The notes under the pieces: generated by a model
Database searches by the model: none
Told to the model about the DNA's origin: nothing
Seen by the model: the letters and a program-made list of their open reading frames with translations, nothing else
Shown here: in pieces, positions 1 through 12,452 of the stretch
Layout: each line of letters opens with the position of its first letter
Position numbering within the stretch: the first letter of the stretch is position 1
Source: Microvelia longipes
Lineage: Eukaryota > Arthropoda > Insecta > Hemiptera > Veliidae
NCBI GenBank assembly: GCA_018340805.1
Contig: JACMZG010001914.1
Location: forward strand, 5,266,906 to 5,330,905
DNA length: 64,000 nt
Reading direction: 5' to 3'
Translations under genes and position numbers: made by a program

Positions 1-560
1 TCTCCCTTGGGAGAGAAAAGTGTTTCCTATTATTGGGTTATTAGGGCCAATTATACCAATTTTTTAGGGGAGTGGTATTCTTTAAATTTATACAGGTGAC
101 CGATCAATTTGTTGCAATCTTCCCGGGGGCAGCACCCCCAAAATTTATTATTTAGGGGGAGCCGACCAAAAATTTTGTTTATTGGCTCAAAATCCGTTTT
201 AGGTCAATAGACTTTGTTTGGAGCAATAATTTTTTTGGGGGCAGCCCCCCAAAATTTATAAGGGGATCCGACCCAAAAAAAATAGGAATAAAATACAACA
301 AAACATGTTACAATAAAATGAACGTCTGGAGATAAAATCCTGTATGCACCTTGGGAGTAAAATGCTTTTTCTCCCTCGCAATTACCTACCTCGGATTTGC
401 CTCGGGAATTAAACACATACATACATCGGCTTCGCCTCGGGAGTTACATACTTTGGTTCCCTCGGCTTACGCCTTAGGAACTAACTAACTGCACAGGCAA
501 ATAATAGCATTCTTTACTCCCTTGGTGCATAAATAACTATTATATGAAACAAAATTAGAT
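1..560. repeat. Degenerate repeats at window start
   Basis: GGGGGCAGC.CCCCCAAAATTTAT occurs twice (about 125 and 239), each followed by GGGG.(A/T)CCGACC. TCGGCTTCGCCTCGGGAGTT-type blocks follow. No gene was seen. Confidence 0.5.
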
Positions 561-1149
561 AATGAGGACTGAAAATGTATTAAAACCTCTACATGCTATA
601 TAAACCAATCTATACAGAATTCTTTTGTGTATAAATATATAGTAAGAGCTATATAGATATACAAAAGCAGCTCAACTTTATACTGACATTAATTTTGTTT
701 ATTATATCCCAATTTACTTAAGAGGCGAATCTAAATTAACGTTTTTTTCTTACCATATAGAAAAGAGAATCAAATTTGGTAAAATTATATTTTATCTTAA
801 TTTTCCACTCCTTCTTTTTGCTTGAGACGGGATTTTAATAAACTTAGAGTGGTTAATATTTTTAACTTAAATTCATACCGGCTCAACCTGGAAGGGTATT
901 ATACATTTGTTTTATAAAGCTACAGATAATTTATTATAACCATTTAAAGTTAAAGTCCAAAAGAGAAGGTTTCAATTTTTCCACATTTCTTTATCAAAAT
1001 TGGTCCAGAAAATAAGACAGAACGCTTCCTACGTTCAGTGGTTCAGGCGGAATTCTATTCGAAAGAAACAGATTTGATTGGTTACATCAGGTACCGTTAT
1101 AAATGAGACATATTCATTAATCAATCATACAAAGTAAAAACAAAATTAG

Positions 1150-1450
1150 GTTACAGGGGACCTCAGAACTTTTCCTCATTACATCGGATTCGCTACGCTC
1201 ATCCTCCCTCCTTCGGACTCGCTTCGCTCGTTCTTAAAAGTACAGTTCGCCAAATTTATACTGCAACATGCCTTCGGACTCGCTACGCTCATCCTCCCTC
1301 CTTCGAACTCGCTACGCTCATCCTCCCTCCTTCGGACTCGCTTCGCTCATTCTCAGAAGTACAGTTCGCCAAATTTATACTGCAACATACATACATTTAT
1401 ATAGTAAATACATCCGCTTCATTCTCAGCGGTCACCCATACAGCACTGAA
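1150..1450. repeat. CTCGCTACGCTCATCC-type repeat block
   Basis: TTCGGACTCGCTACGCTCAT and CCTCCCTCCTTCG occur repeatedly, with AGTACAGTTCGCCAAATTTA then TACTGCAACAT present twice (about 1240 and 1361). An inverted counterpart is at 36.1-36.25 kb, and GACTCGCTTCGCTCGTC recurs at 40.35 kb. The short open frame here is repeat translation. Confidence 0.6.
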
Positions 1451-1561
1451 CACTTTCAATGCTCCTTAATTTTTATGATCCAACAAAAATCATAGATATA
1501 CTTGTCGTATTAACACAAACCTTAGTATACTTATTAATTAAGTAATAATGTACACTAGTAC

Positions 1562-2036
1562 TAAATTTTAACTAAATTGGACCATTTTCCAATTGATTAC
1601 ATTTTTTTAAAAAACGTACACTAGTCATTCAATACAAATTGAATTAATGCTGCTAATGAGACGAAAGTTGTCACATATGTTAATCTTATATACATGGCTG
1701 CGTGCGTACCAAATTTAAATCAAATCACATATTTTTTCTGCGCTTAATGATTTTTCGAAATATTTGCTGAGTAATTTTTGCGGATTAATGACGTCATAAA
1801 AATATTTTCTGAATAGCAGAACTACAGCAGTAGACTGATTTATGTACAAAATTACTACTCTCTAGCATAAATACACTGGGCGCTATGATGATAACACACA
1901 CACACACATACAAACAGACAACTCGAAAACCACTCAGAGGCCCTTAAAACGCCTGAAACGGATAATCCGGTTTCGGATTATTTCGCAAACACTATACTTT
2001 TCCTATATACCTACGGTATAAATAAGGAAAAGTATA
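1562..2036 (+). mobile_element. Palindrome-ended repeat family, copy 1
   Basis: Non-coding repeat of roughly 480 bp. Shared landmarks in order: AATTAATGCTG, ATTTTTCGAAA, TTAATGACGTCATAAAA, TAGACTGATTT.TGTACAAA, CATAAATACACTGGG, a CA run, CAGACAACT, AAAACCACTCAG, CCTGAAACGGATAAT, CGGTTTCGGATT, GCAAACAC, and the end hairpin TTTTCCTATATACCTACGG then TATAAATAAGGAAAA. Confidence 0.7.
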
Positions 2037-2240
2037 AAAGGTTAAATATCAAAATAAATATAAATAGAAGACAGGAAGAATAAAATAAAATAAAAACGGA
2101 AAGGTATAAATAATCTATATAAATCCTGAAATAGGGAGTAAGGTGAATATAGATGAATACACGATAGAAATAAATAATACCAAAAAATAAGAATATATTG
2201 AAACTATAATGCAATGAAATAATCGGTGAAAACAAAGGAA

Positions 2241-2297
2241 TTATATATATATATATATATAATATATATATATAATATATATATATATATATTATAT

Positions 2298-2344
<47 letters not shown>

Positions 2345-2345
2345 A
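2241..2345. repeat. (AT)n microsatellite
   Basis: TA dinucleotide tract with interruptions; a second similar tract is at 2665-2760. The Ile/Tyr-rich frames over them are not genes. Confidence 0.9.
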
Positions 2346-2708
2346 TATATCAGAATATAATTTTCCTCGTTTCCTAATGTACAGAATATAGTAATACATT
2401 AAATAAGAAAATGTTAAATTAATAAAAAAAAAATAAAACAATAAATAAATATAAATACTATAAAATGAAAGTGAAAAGATAAAGACTACTGTTCTTACTA
2501 TATGCTATGTTATATGCTGGTATCAATATACCCGACAAGTTATATCTATATAAGCTGTCGTCGACAGCTTATATAGATAATTGCGACTGCTCGTCGCACT
2601 TGACGACAAGCTTGTGGGCAATTTCCCAATTACGGCGTACAGGATTTGGGTATGTTCAGGAAGTATATGTATATATATATAATATATATATATATAATTA
2701 TATATATA

Positions 2709-2765
<57 letters not shown>

Positions 2766-2842
2766 ATGTATGTATGTATGTATGGTACGAGATTTTTGTT
2801 CCTAGACTTCTCTGGGACACGGTAACTTTAGATCGCTTATAG

Positions 2843-4199
2843 GATCTAAATGAAACTTTGTGCAAAAATCATGCCTTGTTAATTTCCCGAACCCTAATGT
2901 TTGTGAAATATATGTGACGTTACTCACCCACAAAAATGACCCCACAAACATTTTAAATAACTAATGTTTTTTTAAACTTGATTATTTCTTACACAAATAA
3001 AAATGTTGCAATAAAATTTGAATAATACATTTACAATATTTTAGCCCCCCTCTTTGCAGTAGTCCCATTTCATTATATTAAAAAATCAATAAAAAATATT
3101 TTTATATTCAAATTTAGTAAATTATTCATACATTTCATTACACAAATATGTTTCTATAATATGAGTGACGTTTCTATAATCTTTCATTAGGGGACCCATT
3201 TGGGGAAGGGGGAGGGAAATAATGTTCATATAGTGTTTGGATTGGGTCAGGGGGGGTTAACTTAAATGAGGAAAAGTTTGGATTCGATTATCGCAACTAC
3301 TAAAAATAGCGCTGCGGCGGACCGGTGCGGACAACTCATGAACTAACCCCAATAGCTTTCCAAAAATGACTGATTATATTTTTATATTTAAATGTATGAT
3401 TATCATGGCTATTCTTGGTTATGACAGCTACATTTATTATTATTATAAAATCATTTTTCTGTATGTATTTTTCACAAAAACGATTCTCCGCTGCATGTTC
3501 TGTATTTCAAAAATTCAGAAACTAAAAGTAAATAAATAATAGTAAATAGAAATTTTTTTAAAACTTCCAGAGAACGCTACTGATGGCAGATAAGTGTAAA
3601 TTTCATTTAATTAATTTATTGATTTTGTCGATTTTATCAGGTAATTACATTTAATCACATGTGCGCATCTTCCGATGTAATTAAAATACAGGCTGCATTA
3701 AATGTCAAAAACTATCTTCTACCACGTGTAAACTTTAGCCACTATTTCATTATTACCTGATCGAATTAATTAAATTAATAAATTACTTGAATGAAAAACT
3801 TAAAAATAATCAGAAGCGTTCTGTGTAAGATTAAATCGGTACGGCTTGTCAAAAGTATAACTATATACAAAGTATAAAAATTAAATTTCAAACTGACTGT
3901 GGGCAAAAAGCGGGAAATTAAGACACGCCCACTCAATTGAAAGTTAGGTCCCCCGCCGCGCTAGTGTCGACCGGAATCCAAATTTTCCCACCATTGAGTC
4001 GACAGTCTTACTGTTTAAGTATCTATAGTCTCTGGATTGGGTTGAATGTTACACACACACTCACACTTTGTATGCTTCACAAAAGTATGAAGTTGCATTT
4101 TATTTTGTAAGAGTTCTCATTTTATTGACATATATGTCAAACAAAACATTATGTCATTAAATGATTTAATGTAAACAAATCACGTGTTTTGATTAATAA
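2843..4199. other. Non-coding AT-rich stretch
   Basis: No gene or clear repeat seen; only short A/T-rich sequence and a few GC-richer patches. Confidence 0.4.
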
Positions 4200-4380
4200 T
4201 TTTGAAAATTCGCTGATATTACCTACATAAACTAGTAATATGACGAACTAATGTACAACATCCATGTGGCCGCGAAGCAGCCACAGGTAGGTGCGAGTCC
4301 GCTAAGCTGCCCCCAGCACCGACGTTGCGTAGCGTCCAAGGCGTGGAGCGGCAAAGAGACAGAAGGCTTCTTGTTTTATT
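4200..4380 (+). repeat. Repeat family ending GGAGCGGC.AAGAG, copy 1
   Basis: AAACTAGTAATATGAC.AACTAAT, CACGTGG-like, AAGCAGCC, CCAGCACCGACG, GGAGCGGCAAAGAGACAGAAG. Related blocks lie at 12.06-12.4 kb (+), 21.42-21.69 kb (-) and 27.96-28.06 kb (-, weak). Their origin is unknown. Confidence 0.5.
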
Positions 4381-5522
4381 ATTTTATTGGACAGTAATAA
4401 AGTAAAAATAAATTCAATAATTGCTTATAGATAATTGTAGTTAAGGTGATCGTATCAAGAGAACATTATAATTTAAAAAATAACGAATAAAGCCGTATTA
4501 TCTCAAATTAAAAGTTGGAAGCAATACAAAATGGGTTTGGAGGACCGTAAGGTAAAAATTTATTTTATAACATCGTCCCAAAGAAACAAGTATTCAGAGA
4601 ATGGGCCCTATTCTTCCAGAGGGGGGGGGGCGCAGTAAAGGGTCTAAATTGAATAAACTCCATGATTTATATTTACGGCGCTCAGACTTAACGTTTCTTT
4701 CTAAAAATACATTGAAAAAATATAAGACAAAAATGAGTTAGAAGCCCCCAGACCATTTTATATCCAATCTTGAAAATTAAACAGAGAGATGCTACACCGT
4801 CCCCGCCGCCCCTTTAAAAGAATAAAAAACCATTAATATAAATATTATAACAGGGGAAAAAAAGGAAAATAACATTTAAGGTAAAGAAACTGCCATTATT
4901 CAAAAGAAAAGGACGCGAAAAACCGGCGCCATATTTTTTTAGTAATACTGTTCTATAGTGTTATAGAGTTTCTTTTAAATAAATTATTAAATGAGTTTAC
5001 AGCTTAGACTTGTAATAGGATTCAGCGTAATGTAATTGAAAAATATAAAATGGATAAAAAATAAAATAGAAAGAAGAATTATAATTATAATAAAAAGAAT
5101 AGAAGGAAAGCATAACATGTTAAAACTAAGTAAATCTGAAATTTATTTTATTGAATAATTTTTAAGTACCTCATACAGGTAATCCAAAGGTCGCTATTGG
5201 GGCGCCGCGCCCTATTGGTCAATCCAATAAATAAACTTTAATATGTATAATGAAGATCTCCAAGAAAGGGGGGGGGGGCAAACTTGGACTGCCTTATAAA
5301 TTAAATTATTAATTGTATAATTTATTATCTTAATATGTCATATAATATTTATCTTATTATTTCCAAGTCTTTTCAATAAAGCCTATTACTTTTAATATTA
5401 ATTATTTATTTATGAATTACGTTTTAAGAAACGTAATTACAATCGATTAGTCAGCCAAACCCTTAAAGCACTATTTTTTATTTTGCCTTTCTTGCCCTTC
5501 TCATATCAAAGAGAAAAGCATG

Positions 5523-5597
<75 letters not shown>

Positions 5598-6960
5598 TAT
5601 ATATATATATGTGTGGTGTGTTTTTAGACATTTTCTAGTAAACTATCTTTCGAACGGATTAATATTTTTTAATCAGACTTGGTACAAAAATTCAAAAATT
5701 AACCTATGGGAGGACACTAGCCGTATTGTAAACCAGGTTTTTGTGACGTGTCATTAACCCAGTTTGCTGAAACAGCAAAATTTTCAAAAAATTGGAAAAA
5801 TGCAAGGTTATTAATTTTCGCCGCGAAAAATCACGACCAGTCGATAGGACCACTCTAAGTGACAACAGTCGAAAACACCATCATAAATTACCGGAAACCA
5901 AAATTACGGTCGTTTAGAATTAAATTTTGAGTAGGGTGTCGTTTTCTGTTATTTTTGGCACTGAATCGAAAAAAACCGGTCTTAAGTCGACATGACAGAA
6001 TTAAATTTTGAGTAGGGTTTCGTTTCTGTTATTTTTGGCACTGAATCGAAAAAACCGGTCTTAAGTATAATTTTTAAGTTATAGTTATTTAATTTAAGTA
6101 TAGTTGATACTTTTGGAGTAGATGACAAATAGCAAATGAAGAATTTTAGAACACTATAGAATTTAAAATTGTTTTCAACATTATTTCTTCAATAAATATA
6201 TACGCTGTTATTAACTTTAATGTAATCGAGTAAATAGTATCAAGACAGTAGTAAATTTTCTTAACATGAAAAGAAAATTAAGTTAAAGGAAAATTCTGGT
6301 TTGAAATGATTAAATAAAATTTTCAAAGCGATGTCTAAGGGATCTTTGTCAGTGAAAAACTTTGCAAATTCGATCTACCTCTTTACTTGATTAGACTTTA
6401 AACTAATTTCATTCAAAAATTTTGTTTTTTGCTTTACACGCGCACTCAAACACGATCGAACACACACAGACTTGAACGAACACACCAAAGCCAGAACGTA
6501 CACGAACACACATTAATACGCTACCTAAAGTAGATAATGATTTTATTAAGTTAACCTAACCTTCTCTGCACGAAAACCTTATAACCCTATTATAAACTTT
6601 TCAGTATTTTAAGAACTCCGTGTAGTGCGGGACCTCTCCCTATGTAATTCAGTTTTGGCTTCATAAAATTTTCTTGTAACCCTAAAAAACCTTTCATTAT
6701 TATTTCATTTCATTTTAATTAAATTTTGTCAATTAATGCTTAAAATTAAAAATTCCTTTAAATACTAATCGAATTGTTTTAAGAAGTTTTTTTTTAGAAA
6801 TTAGATAACTGGATTATTTTCTCAATAATAAATTTTATAATTTAATTACTGAAATGCAATCAAAATAATAAAATTAAAAAGTTTCTTTTTTGTGGACTTA
6901 TAAAAAAATAAATAAAAACAGATTAATTACACAAAATTCCTATATTTTATTAATATATAC

Positions 6961-6987
6961 TTTCGACTAAAAATTAGTCATCATCAG
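6961..6987 (-). ncRNA. CTGATGA-hairpin-GAAA motif
   Basis: Minus strand: CTGATGA, T, GACTAA paired with TTAGTC, then GAAAG. Same layout as the other hammerhead-like motifs, but no GTC follows, so cleavage would not be expected. Confidence 0.3.
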
Positions 6988-7861
6988 AGTTCAACAATAT
7001 AAAACCATACCAAGGTGCAATATGAAGTAGTTTGTAAAATTGTTTTTTTTATTTTATATTTGTTAAAATCTGATTATGACTAATAATTTTAGTCAAAAGC
7101 TAAGTTAATTTAATCCTGCTACTTTATAAGTTACTGTAATTTTGTTCTGTTCTATTTGATTACTTTCATAGCCGAAGGTTACTTTTCCGATACTTTAAAA
7201 TTCAACCGATAATATATCTCTATGGAACCGGGCCTAACAATAATTTTTCATAATTCTTATTCTATAATGTTTAAATTAGCTCGGTAAGTATAATATATGT
7301 TAGCTCTACAAATTCTAAACCAAGATTTCATCAGTGTAATCTGTTTTAGAGAAACAAAAAAAGTAAAAATAAATCTAAACGAAGAGTTATTGAGTTAGTC
7401 GATTTTTTTTTTTCATGTGAGCGTAGAAATACTGACAAGTTTAAAATTCAATTTGTGTAACTGGTAACACTGTACTTTCAGTGTTAGCACTCCTCTGGAC
7501 AAACATTCAGTGCTTTAATCTAATTTCAGACATGGTATTTTTTTCACGAATATTTTTGGTTGATATTTTGTGAGTGAAAGTCTACCAGAGTAGAGTGGGA
7601 AGTGATAATTAATTTAACAGTGTTGCCTTTATATCAAAATAAAATTGGTGCTAATTCAAATTAAGTTAATAAAAAAGACAGAAAAAATCACTGTGTTGAC
7701 TAAAATAGTTAAATTTTATTTGATTTTTTTCCTTTTTAATGTGTAAAATTGAGTAAAAGCTATTTTAAACGTTCCTAATAAATAATTAAATAATTTATTA
7801 CAAATCATAAAAATAAATGTAGGAATAATTTATATAAAATGAAATAACAGATAACACATAT

Positions 7862-7930
7862 AAATGTCCGTTTTACGGCCTTTCGGTCCATGAGAGCATT
7901 CACCCTCTGGAATTCACCTCAGGTAGGTGA
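7862..7930 (-). mobile_element. SINE tail fragment, copy D
   Basis: On the minus strand: ATTCCAGAGGGTGAATGC then TCATGGACC-GAAA-GGCC, AAAACGGACATTTA. This parallels the last 55 bases of the SINE, including the tail hairpin and AAACGG end. The head is absent. It lies inside the large foldback structure. Confidence 0.5.
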
Positions 7931-8334
7931 TATTCTGACATAATATGTCAGATTAGTTAATTTGTTTTAAACATAAAAAATCCACGTATTTTAGAATTGA
8001 TTGTAGAAGAGGAAATATACCACTTCCAAAAAAATGAGTGCATTTTGGTTTACAAAATATGACAACAATATTTTTTTACATGACTCTTAGTATTTGTTAT
8101 AATAAAAATAATACTAATTTAAATATGAGTATTTATAGCTTTAAATTCTAAAAATTAAAAAAAACTAAGCATTAAATTTATAGCATTAAAACTAAAGCAT
8201 TAAAGTTATTAAAAAATACTGATTATTATATAATGAAGTTCAGGAGCCAAACATGAAAAAATGTGATCAATGTTGTACTACCTCAAACCAAAGTTTTCTG
8301 AAATCGTACCTTATATTATGAAGAAAAAAAAAAT

Positions 8335-9020
8335 TCTAGCGCGGTGGTCCGCATGTCGGGCGAATTTCCTTTGATGCGTGTTTCCGTGCTTTTTACATTA
8401 TGTAAGTTTACAACTACTAAATAAATAATTCCGGCGCGGTGGTCCGCTGTCGGGCGAATTTCATTTAGAATACGTGTTTCCGTGCTAAACAACCATTTTC
8501 TTGCTTATGCAAGAACCATTGCCCATTGCCGTGGTTCTAGAACCTAAAGCAGTTACTCAATTGTCAAGCACTGCTCGTAACTCATTTTGTCTGTATTTTT
8601 CCAAAGAAATGCGCATAACTATCCAGGTTGGTTTACAAACTATGCCTCTTAAAATTAGAAGTACGCTCTATTATTTGCACTAGTTTTAAAGCTTAGTACT
8701 ATCTTTAAGCTTAGTCAGTTATCTTTATAAGGTTTTAGCGCATTTCCTTTGGAAAATACAGACAAAATGAGTACGAGCAGTGCTTGACAATTGGAGTAAC
8801 TGCTTAGGTTCTAGAACCACGCAATGGGCATAGTTCTTGCATAAGCAAGGAAAATGGTTGTTTAGCACGGAAACACGTATTCTAAATGAAATTCGCCCGA
8901 CAGCGGACCACCGCGCCGGAATTATTTTATTCAGTAGTTGTAAACTTATTAAAAAAGCACGGAAACACGCATCAAAAAATTCGCCCGACATGCGGACCAC
9001 CGCGCCAAAATTATTTCCTA
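8335..9020. mobile_element. Inverted-repeat element, arms about 280 bp
   Basis: 8335-8612 is repeated in inverted orientation at 8733-9020 around a spacer of about 120 bp. The arms share GCGCGGTGGTCCGC, GTCGGGCGAATT, CGTGTTTCCGTGCT, AACCATTTTCTTGCTTATGC and GTCAAGCACTGCTCGTA. Within each arm the block CGGTGGTCCGC..GTCGGGCGAATT..GTGTTTCCGTGCT occurs twice. No transposase; a foldback or long-TIR MITE nested in the larger structure. The small open frames here come from the arms. Confidence 0.75.
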
Positions 9021-9698
9021 GTTGTTAAACTTTATATTAGGTAAAAAACGATAAAAAAAATGTTCGACCCTTCAGGATGTGAACCCAGGTACCCTGAGTT
9101 TGAGTGGTTGTATTGACTCCGGACCACTGGCATTTCATTCTCAGAGGCCCAAAAAACATTGAAAACGACACCCTACTCGAAATTTAATTTCAACGACCGT
9201 TAATTTTTGGTTTTCTATAATTTTTGTGGTTTTTTCGACTTCTTGGTAACTTAAAGTGGGTCGTATCGACTTCGGGACTGGTTTCATTCGATCCGCGCCC
9301 AAAAATTACATTGAAAAACGACACCCTACTCTAAATTTATTGTTTATCGACCTAAATTTTGTTTTCAGGAATTTAAGAATTGGTTTTTTTCGATTTTTAG
9401 GTCACTTATAGTGTTGGTCGTATCGGACTTGCCGGGACCGGTTTCATTCATGTCAGACGTCTCAAAAAACATAAATATTGACCTTTTTTCGCGGCAAATA
9501 TTAACCCTGAATTTTTGCTGATTTTTGAAATTCGTTGACTCAGCAAACCGGGTTATGACGTCACAAAAACCTGGTTTTCAATAGGGGTTCGTGTAACCTC
9601 CCGAAGGTTGATTTTGTACCAAGTTTGGTTAAAAAAATATTAATCGTTCGGAAAGATAGAGTGTTTCAAAGAAAGTGTCTAGAAATACATATATATAT

Positions 9699-9788
<90 letters not shown>

Positions 9789-9811
9789 TTATATATATAT
9801 AATATATATTA

Positions 9812-9850
<39 letters not shown>

Positions 9851-9974
9851 TTCAAAAAAAAGTATTTTTTCGTCATAAGGGACCTCTGAAACGGATTTGT
9901 GTCGTGGTCCGAGGTTCGAATTCCGCCATGACGCCTATCCCATTAGGCGAATTTTCAAAGGAAATTTCGCCTAA

Positions 9975-10497
9975 ATAGTCTGCCTTTTCCAGAGTGGAAC
10001 CCTTAATATGATTGCGTACGCTCAAAATTTTATAAAATCGCACTAATTTCAGTTTTCTTGGAGTAAGTGGTTCCCTGTAGGCCATGTGTAAAACATGAAC
10101 GTAACATTTTTTAATGCTGATAATATGTCCAATAAATCGAGTGTATAAGCGTCTAAATCCGATGACTTTGATGCCATAACGAAGTTATGGCTTTTTCAAG
10201 AACACCAAAAATATGGTTTATTTATGCCGTCGGCGAATTTCTTTAAAAAATATTGGTTTTTTGTGCATTTTTTGACCCTTTAACAAATGTCATAACTTTA
10301 GTTATAGTTATCCGATTTTGACAAAAAAACACTCGTTTTATAAGATATTTTATTAGCTTTAAAGAATGTTCTCTCTATTTTTTGTCCACAACTCACAGGG
10401 AACCACTTATTGCATGAAAACTGGAATTTGTGCGATTTCTCATATTTTGAGCGAGCGCATTCAAATAAAGGGCTTCACTCTGGATAGACTGACTATG
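9975..10497. mobile_element. MITE with inverted ends of about 105 bp
   Basis: 9977-10085 and 10393-10495 are inverted copies: TAGTCTGCCTTTTCCAGAGT, GCGTACGCTCAAAATTTTAT, ATCGCAC.AATTTCAGTTTTC and AAGTGGTTCCCTGT on the left recur as their complement on the right. The interior of about 300 bp is non-coding. Confidence 0.7.
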
Positions 10498-10499
10498 CT

Positions 10500-12049
10500 T
10501 TTTCCTTCATAATTTATGATATATTTTCAGAAAAAAATGGTTTGAAGTAGTACAAAATGAGTCACATTTTTTAGGCCTGGCTCTTGGACTAATTGTTTTT
10601 ATTAATTATTTTCAGTATTTATTTTAATAATACAAATGAAATAGTAAAAAAAAATAATCATCATTAATAATTATAATAAAATTATAAAAGTTTTTTTCAT
10701 AAGTTTTAGAAAACGTTTGGTTTATAGTTATAAAAATCTGTTTAGATAACAAGAAATCCTAAAAATGCTGACAGCAGCTGATTTATGTTATTCAAATCTC
10801 AAAATTACTTCAATCCCATGTTTAACCTCCTAGGGAGTTAATCCACCCCTCCCCCTCCCCTGTTGTTGTCGTGTGAACTGGTTTCAACCCTGAAACTCTC
10901 TAAACTATAGGTTTTAAAAGGTTGGGAGAATCCCGTGTTAAACCCCTTTCGTCAGAACAGTTGGGCTTGAACCCCTGAGGGGGTTAAATACGAGCTTGAA
11001 GCCCCTGTCAAATCTTGCGTGTGAAGAAAAATTTTGAAGTGAAATTTTGATTGGTTTCTTAAAGAATATAAATTTATATTGACTATAGATAACACCAGCA
11101 ATAAAAAATCAGGATTTAAATATTATAGTTCCTTCAGCTTTTAGGAACTAACATGACTCGCCAGAGAGCAAAATCTGGCTTTTCGTCCTTGGTAGGCTAA
11201 TAACTGTTCCTGACTGTTAATTTGCGCTTTTAATTTTTTAATTTGAAATTTTTACTCGAAGTCTCTTATTAAACATAATGTAAAAACTCTGTCTTTAGAA
11301 ATGATTATATAATGAAACATAATAAGCATTACTCATAATTATTAATTAACTAATCTAAATGAGTAAAAAAATATAATTGTTTGAAAAATAATAAATTTCA
11401 AAAAAAAATTATCATAATTATAAAGAAAGCTTTCCCAACTGAAACAAACTAACTCGAGGTATTAATAAAAAGTAATTAAAAATAATGAGGAGAGGAGGAT
11501 TTAATTCCCTCTTTCCCCAGGTGGAGGGGAATTTTCCCTAGGATTGAGTGGCAGGGGGTAATTTTTTCTGGTAGAAGGGGAAAAATAAATTAATAAGAAA
11601 ATTCATTAGAGGCGAAATTTTAACTGAAATAAAGATGAGGAACAAATTATTATTAATTATTCAATTTTTAATTAATAATAATTATGAAGTATATTAAAAA
11701 TTAAAAAGAAAAATGAGAAAGAATAATTTCTTTATTTTTAAGTTAAATTATTGTATCATGATATTATTTGTTTAACAAAAATGTTGGTGTCACTGCTTAG
11801 TATAAAATTGATTAAAAAATACGGTCACAACTTAAATGCGTAAATTAATTGATTGAAAACCACAAACAAATCTTCCCTAAAAGGCCTTTTAGCGAATTGT
11901 CTTAAAACATTTCGCTAATGAGGTGACGCGTAAAGCGTGACTAAAGGCTGTTTTAGAGGTCCCTTGATGACAGAAAATTAGGTTTTTTGTAAGAGAACCT
12001 GTAAGAAAGGTTTAATGTAAAGAAATGTTTTTGGACGAAGCCATTTGAA
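10500..12049. other. Non-coding stretch
   Basis: AT-rich with a G/C-rich patch at 10830-11000 (CCCTCCCC, CCCCTGAGGGGGTTAA). Nothing recognised. Confidence 0.4.
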
Positions 12050-12400
12050 AATTCGCTTTTATCGAGGCAGTATGCCACTTATGTAAACTAGTAATATGAC
12101 AGACTAATACAAGACACAACCACGTGGCGTCTAAGCAGCCCCCAGTGCCAAGTAGTATAAGTGTAAGTAGTATAAGTTCAAGTAGTATAAGTGTAAGTAG
12201 TATAAGTGTAAGTAGTATAAGTGCAAGTAGTATAAGCGAATACTTTCCTAATTAATGGGCACTTTTTGCCCATTGAGGGATAACAAACACACACGCATTA
12301 GTTTATAGTGGTGTAGCCATGTTTACTACAATGCTCAGGCATTTAGCGAAAACCGCCGAGGCCGCGGAGCGGCCAAGAGGTTGAAGGCTCTTGTTTTTGA
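12050..12400 (+). repeat. Same repeat family, copy 2, with 15-bp internal array
   Basis: Shares TAAACTAGTAATATGAC, GACTAAT and GCGGAGCGGCCAAGAG with the 4.2 kb copy. Six tandem units of the AAGTAGTATAAGTGT type (12149-12238) are inserted. Confidence 0.6.
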
Positions 12401-12452
12401 GATAATGACAGCTCAATATTTTATTTCATGACCAAATTATACGTCATAATAT

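Larger units (their letters stand above)
5525..9846. mobile_element. Large foldback-type element with long modular inverted arms
   Basis: The left arm (about 5615-6066) and right arm (about 9150-9690) are inverted copies. Shared blocks include AACCAGGTTTTTGTGACGT, TTTGCTGA, CCGCGAAAAA, GAGTAGGGTGTCGTTTTC and AAACCGGTC. Each arm is built from repeated modules; the left has two tandem units of about 80 bp at 5917-6066. Both arms abut an (AT)n tract on their outer side (5525-5610 and 9690-9846). The 3 kb between arms has no convincing protein and holds the 8.3-9.0 kb inverted repeat and a SINE fragment. Non-autonomous; superfamily not determined. Confidence 0.6.

Noticed and set aside
9625..9978. 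Ile/Tyr-rich open frames (here and at 2507, 28431, 38066 and 48407)
   Set aside because: They translate TA microsatellites and carry no domain.
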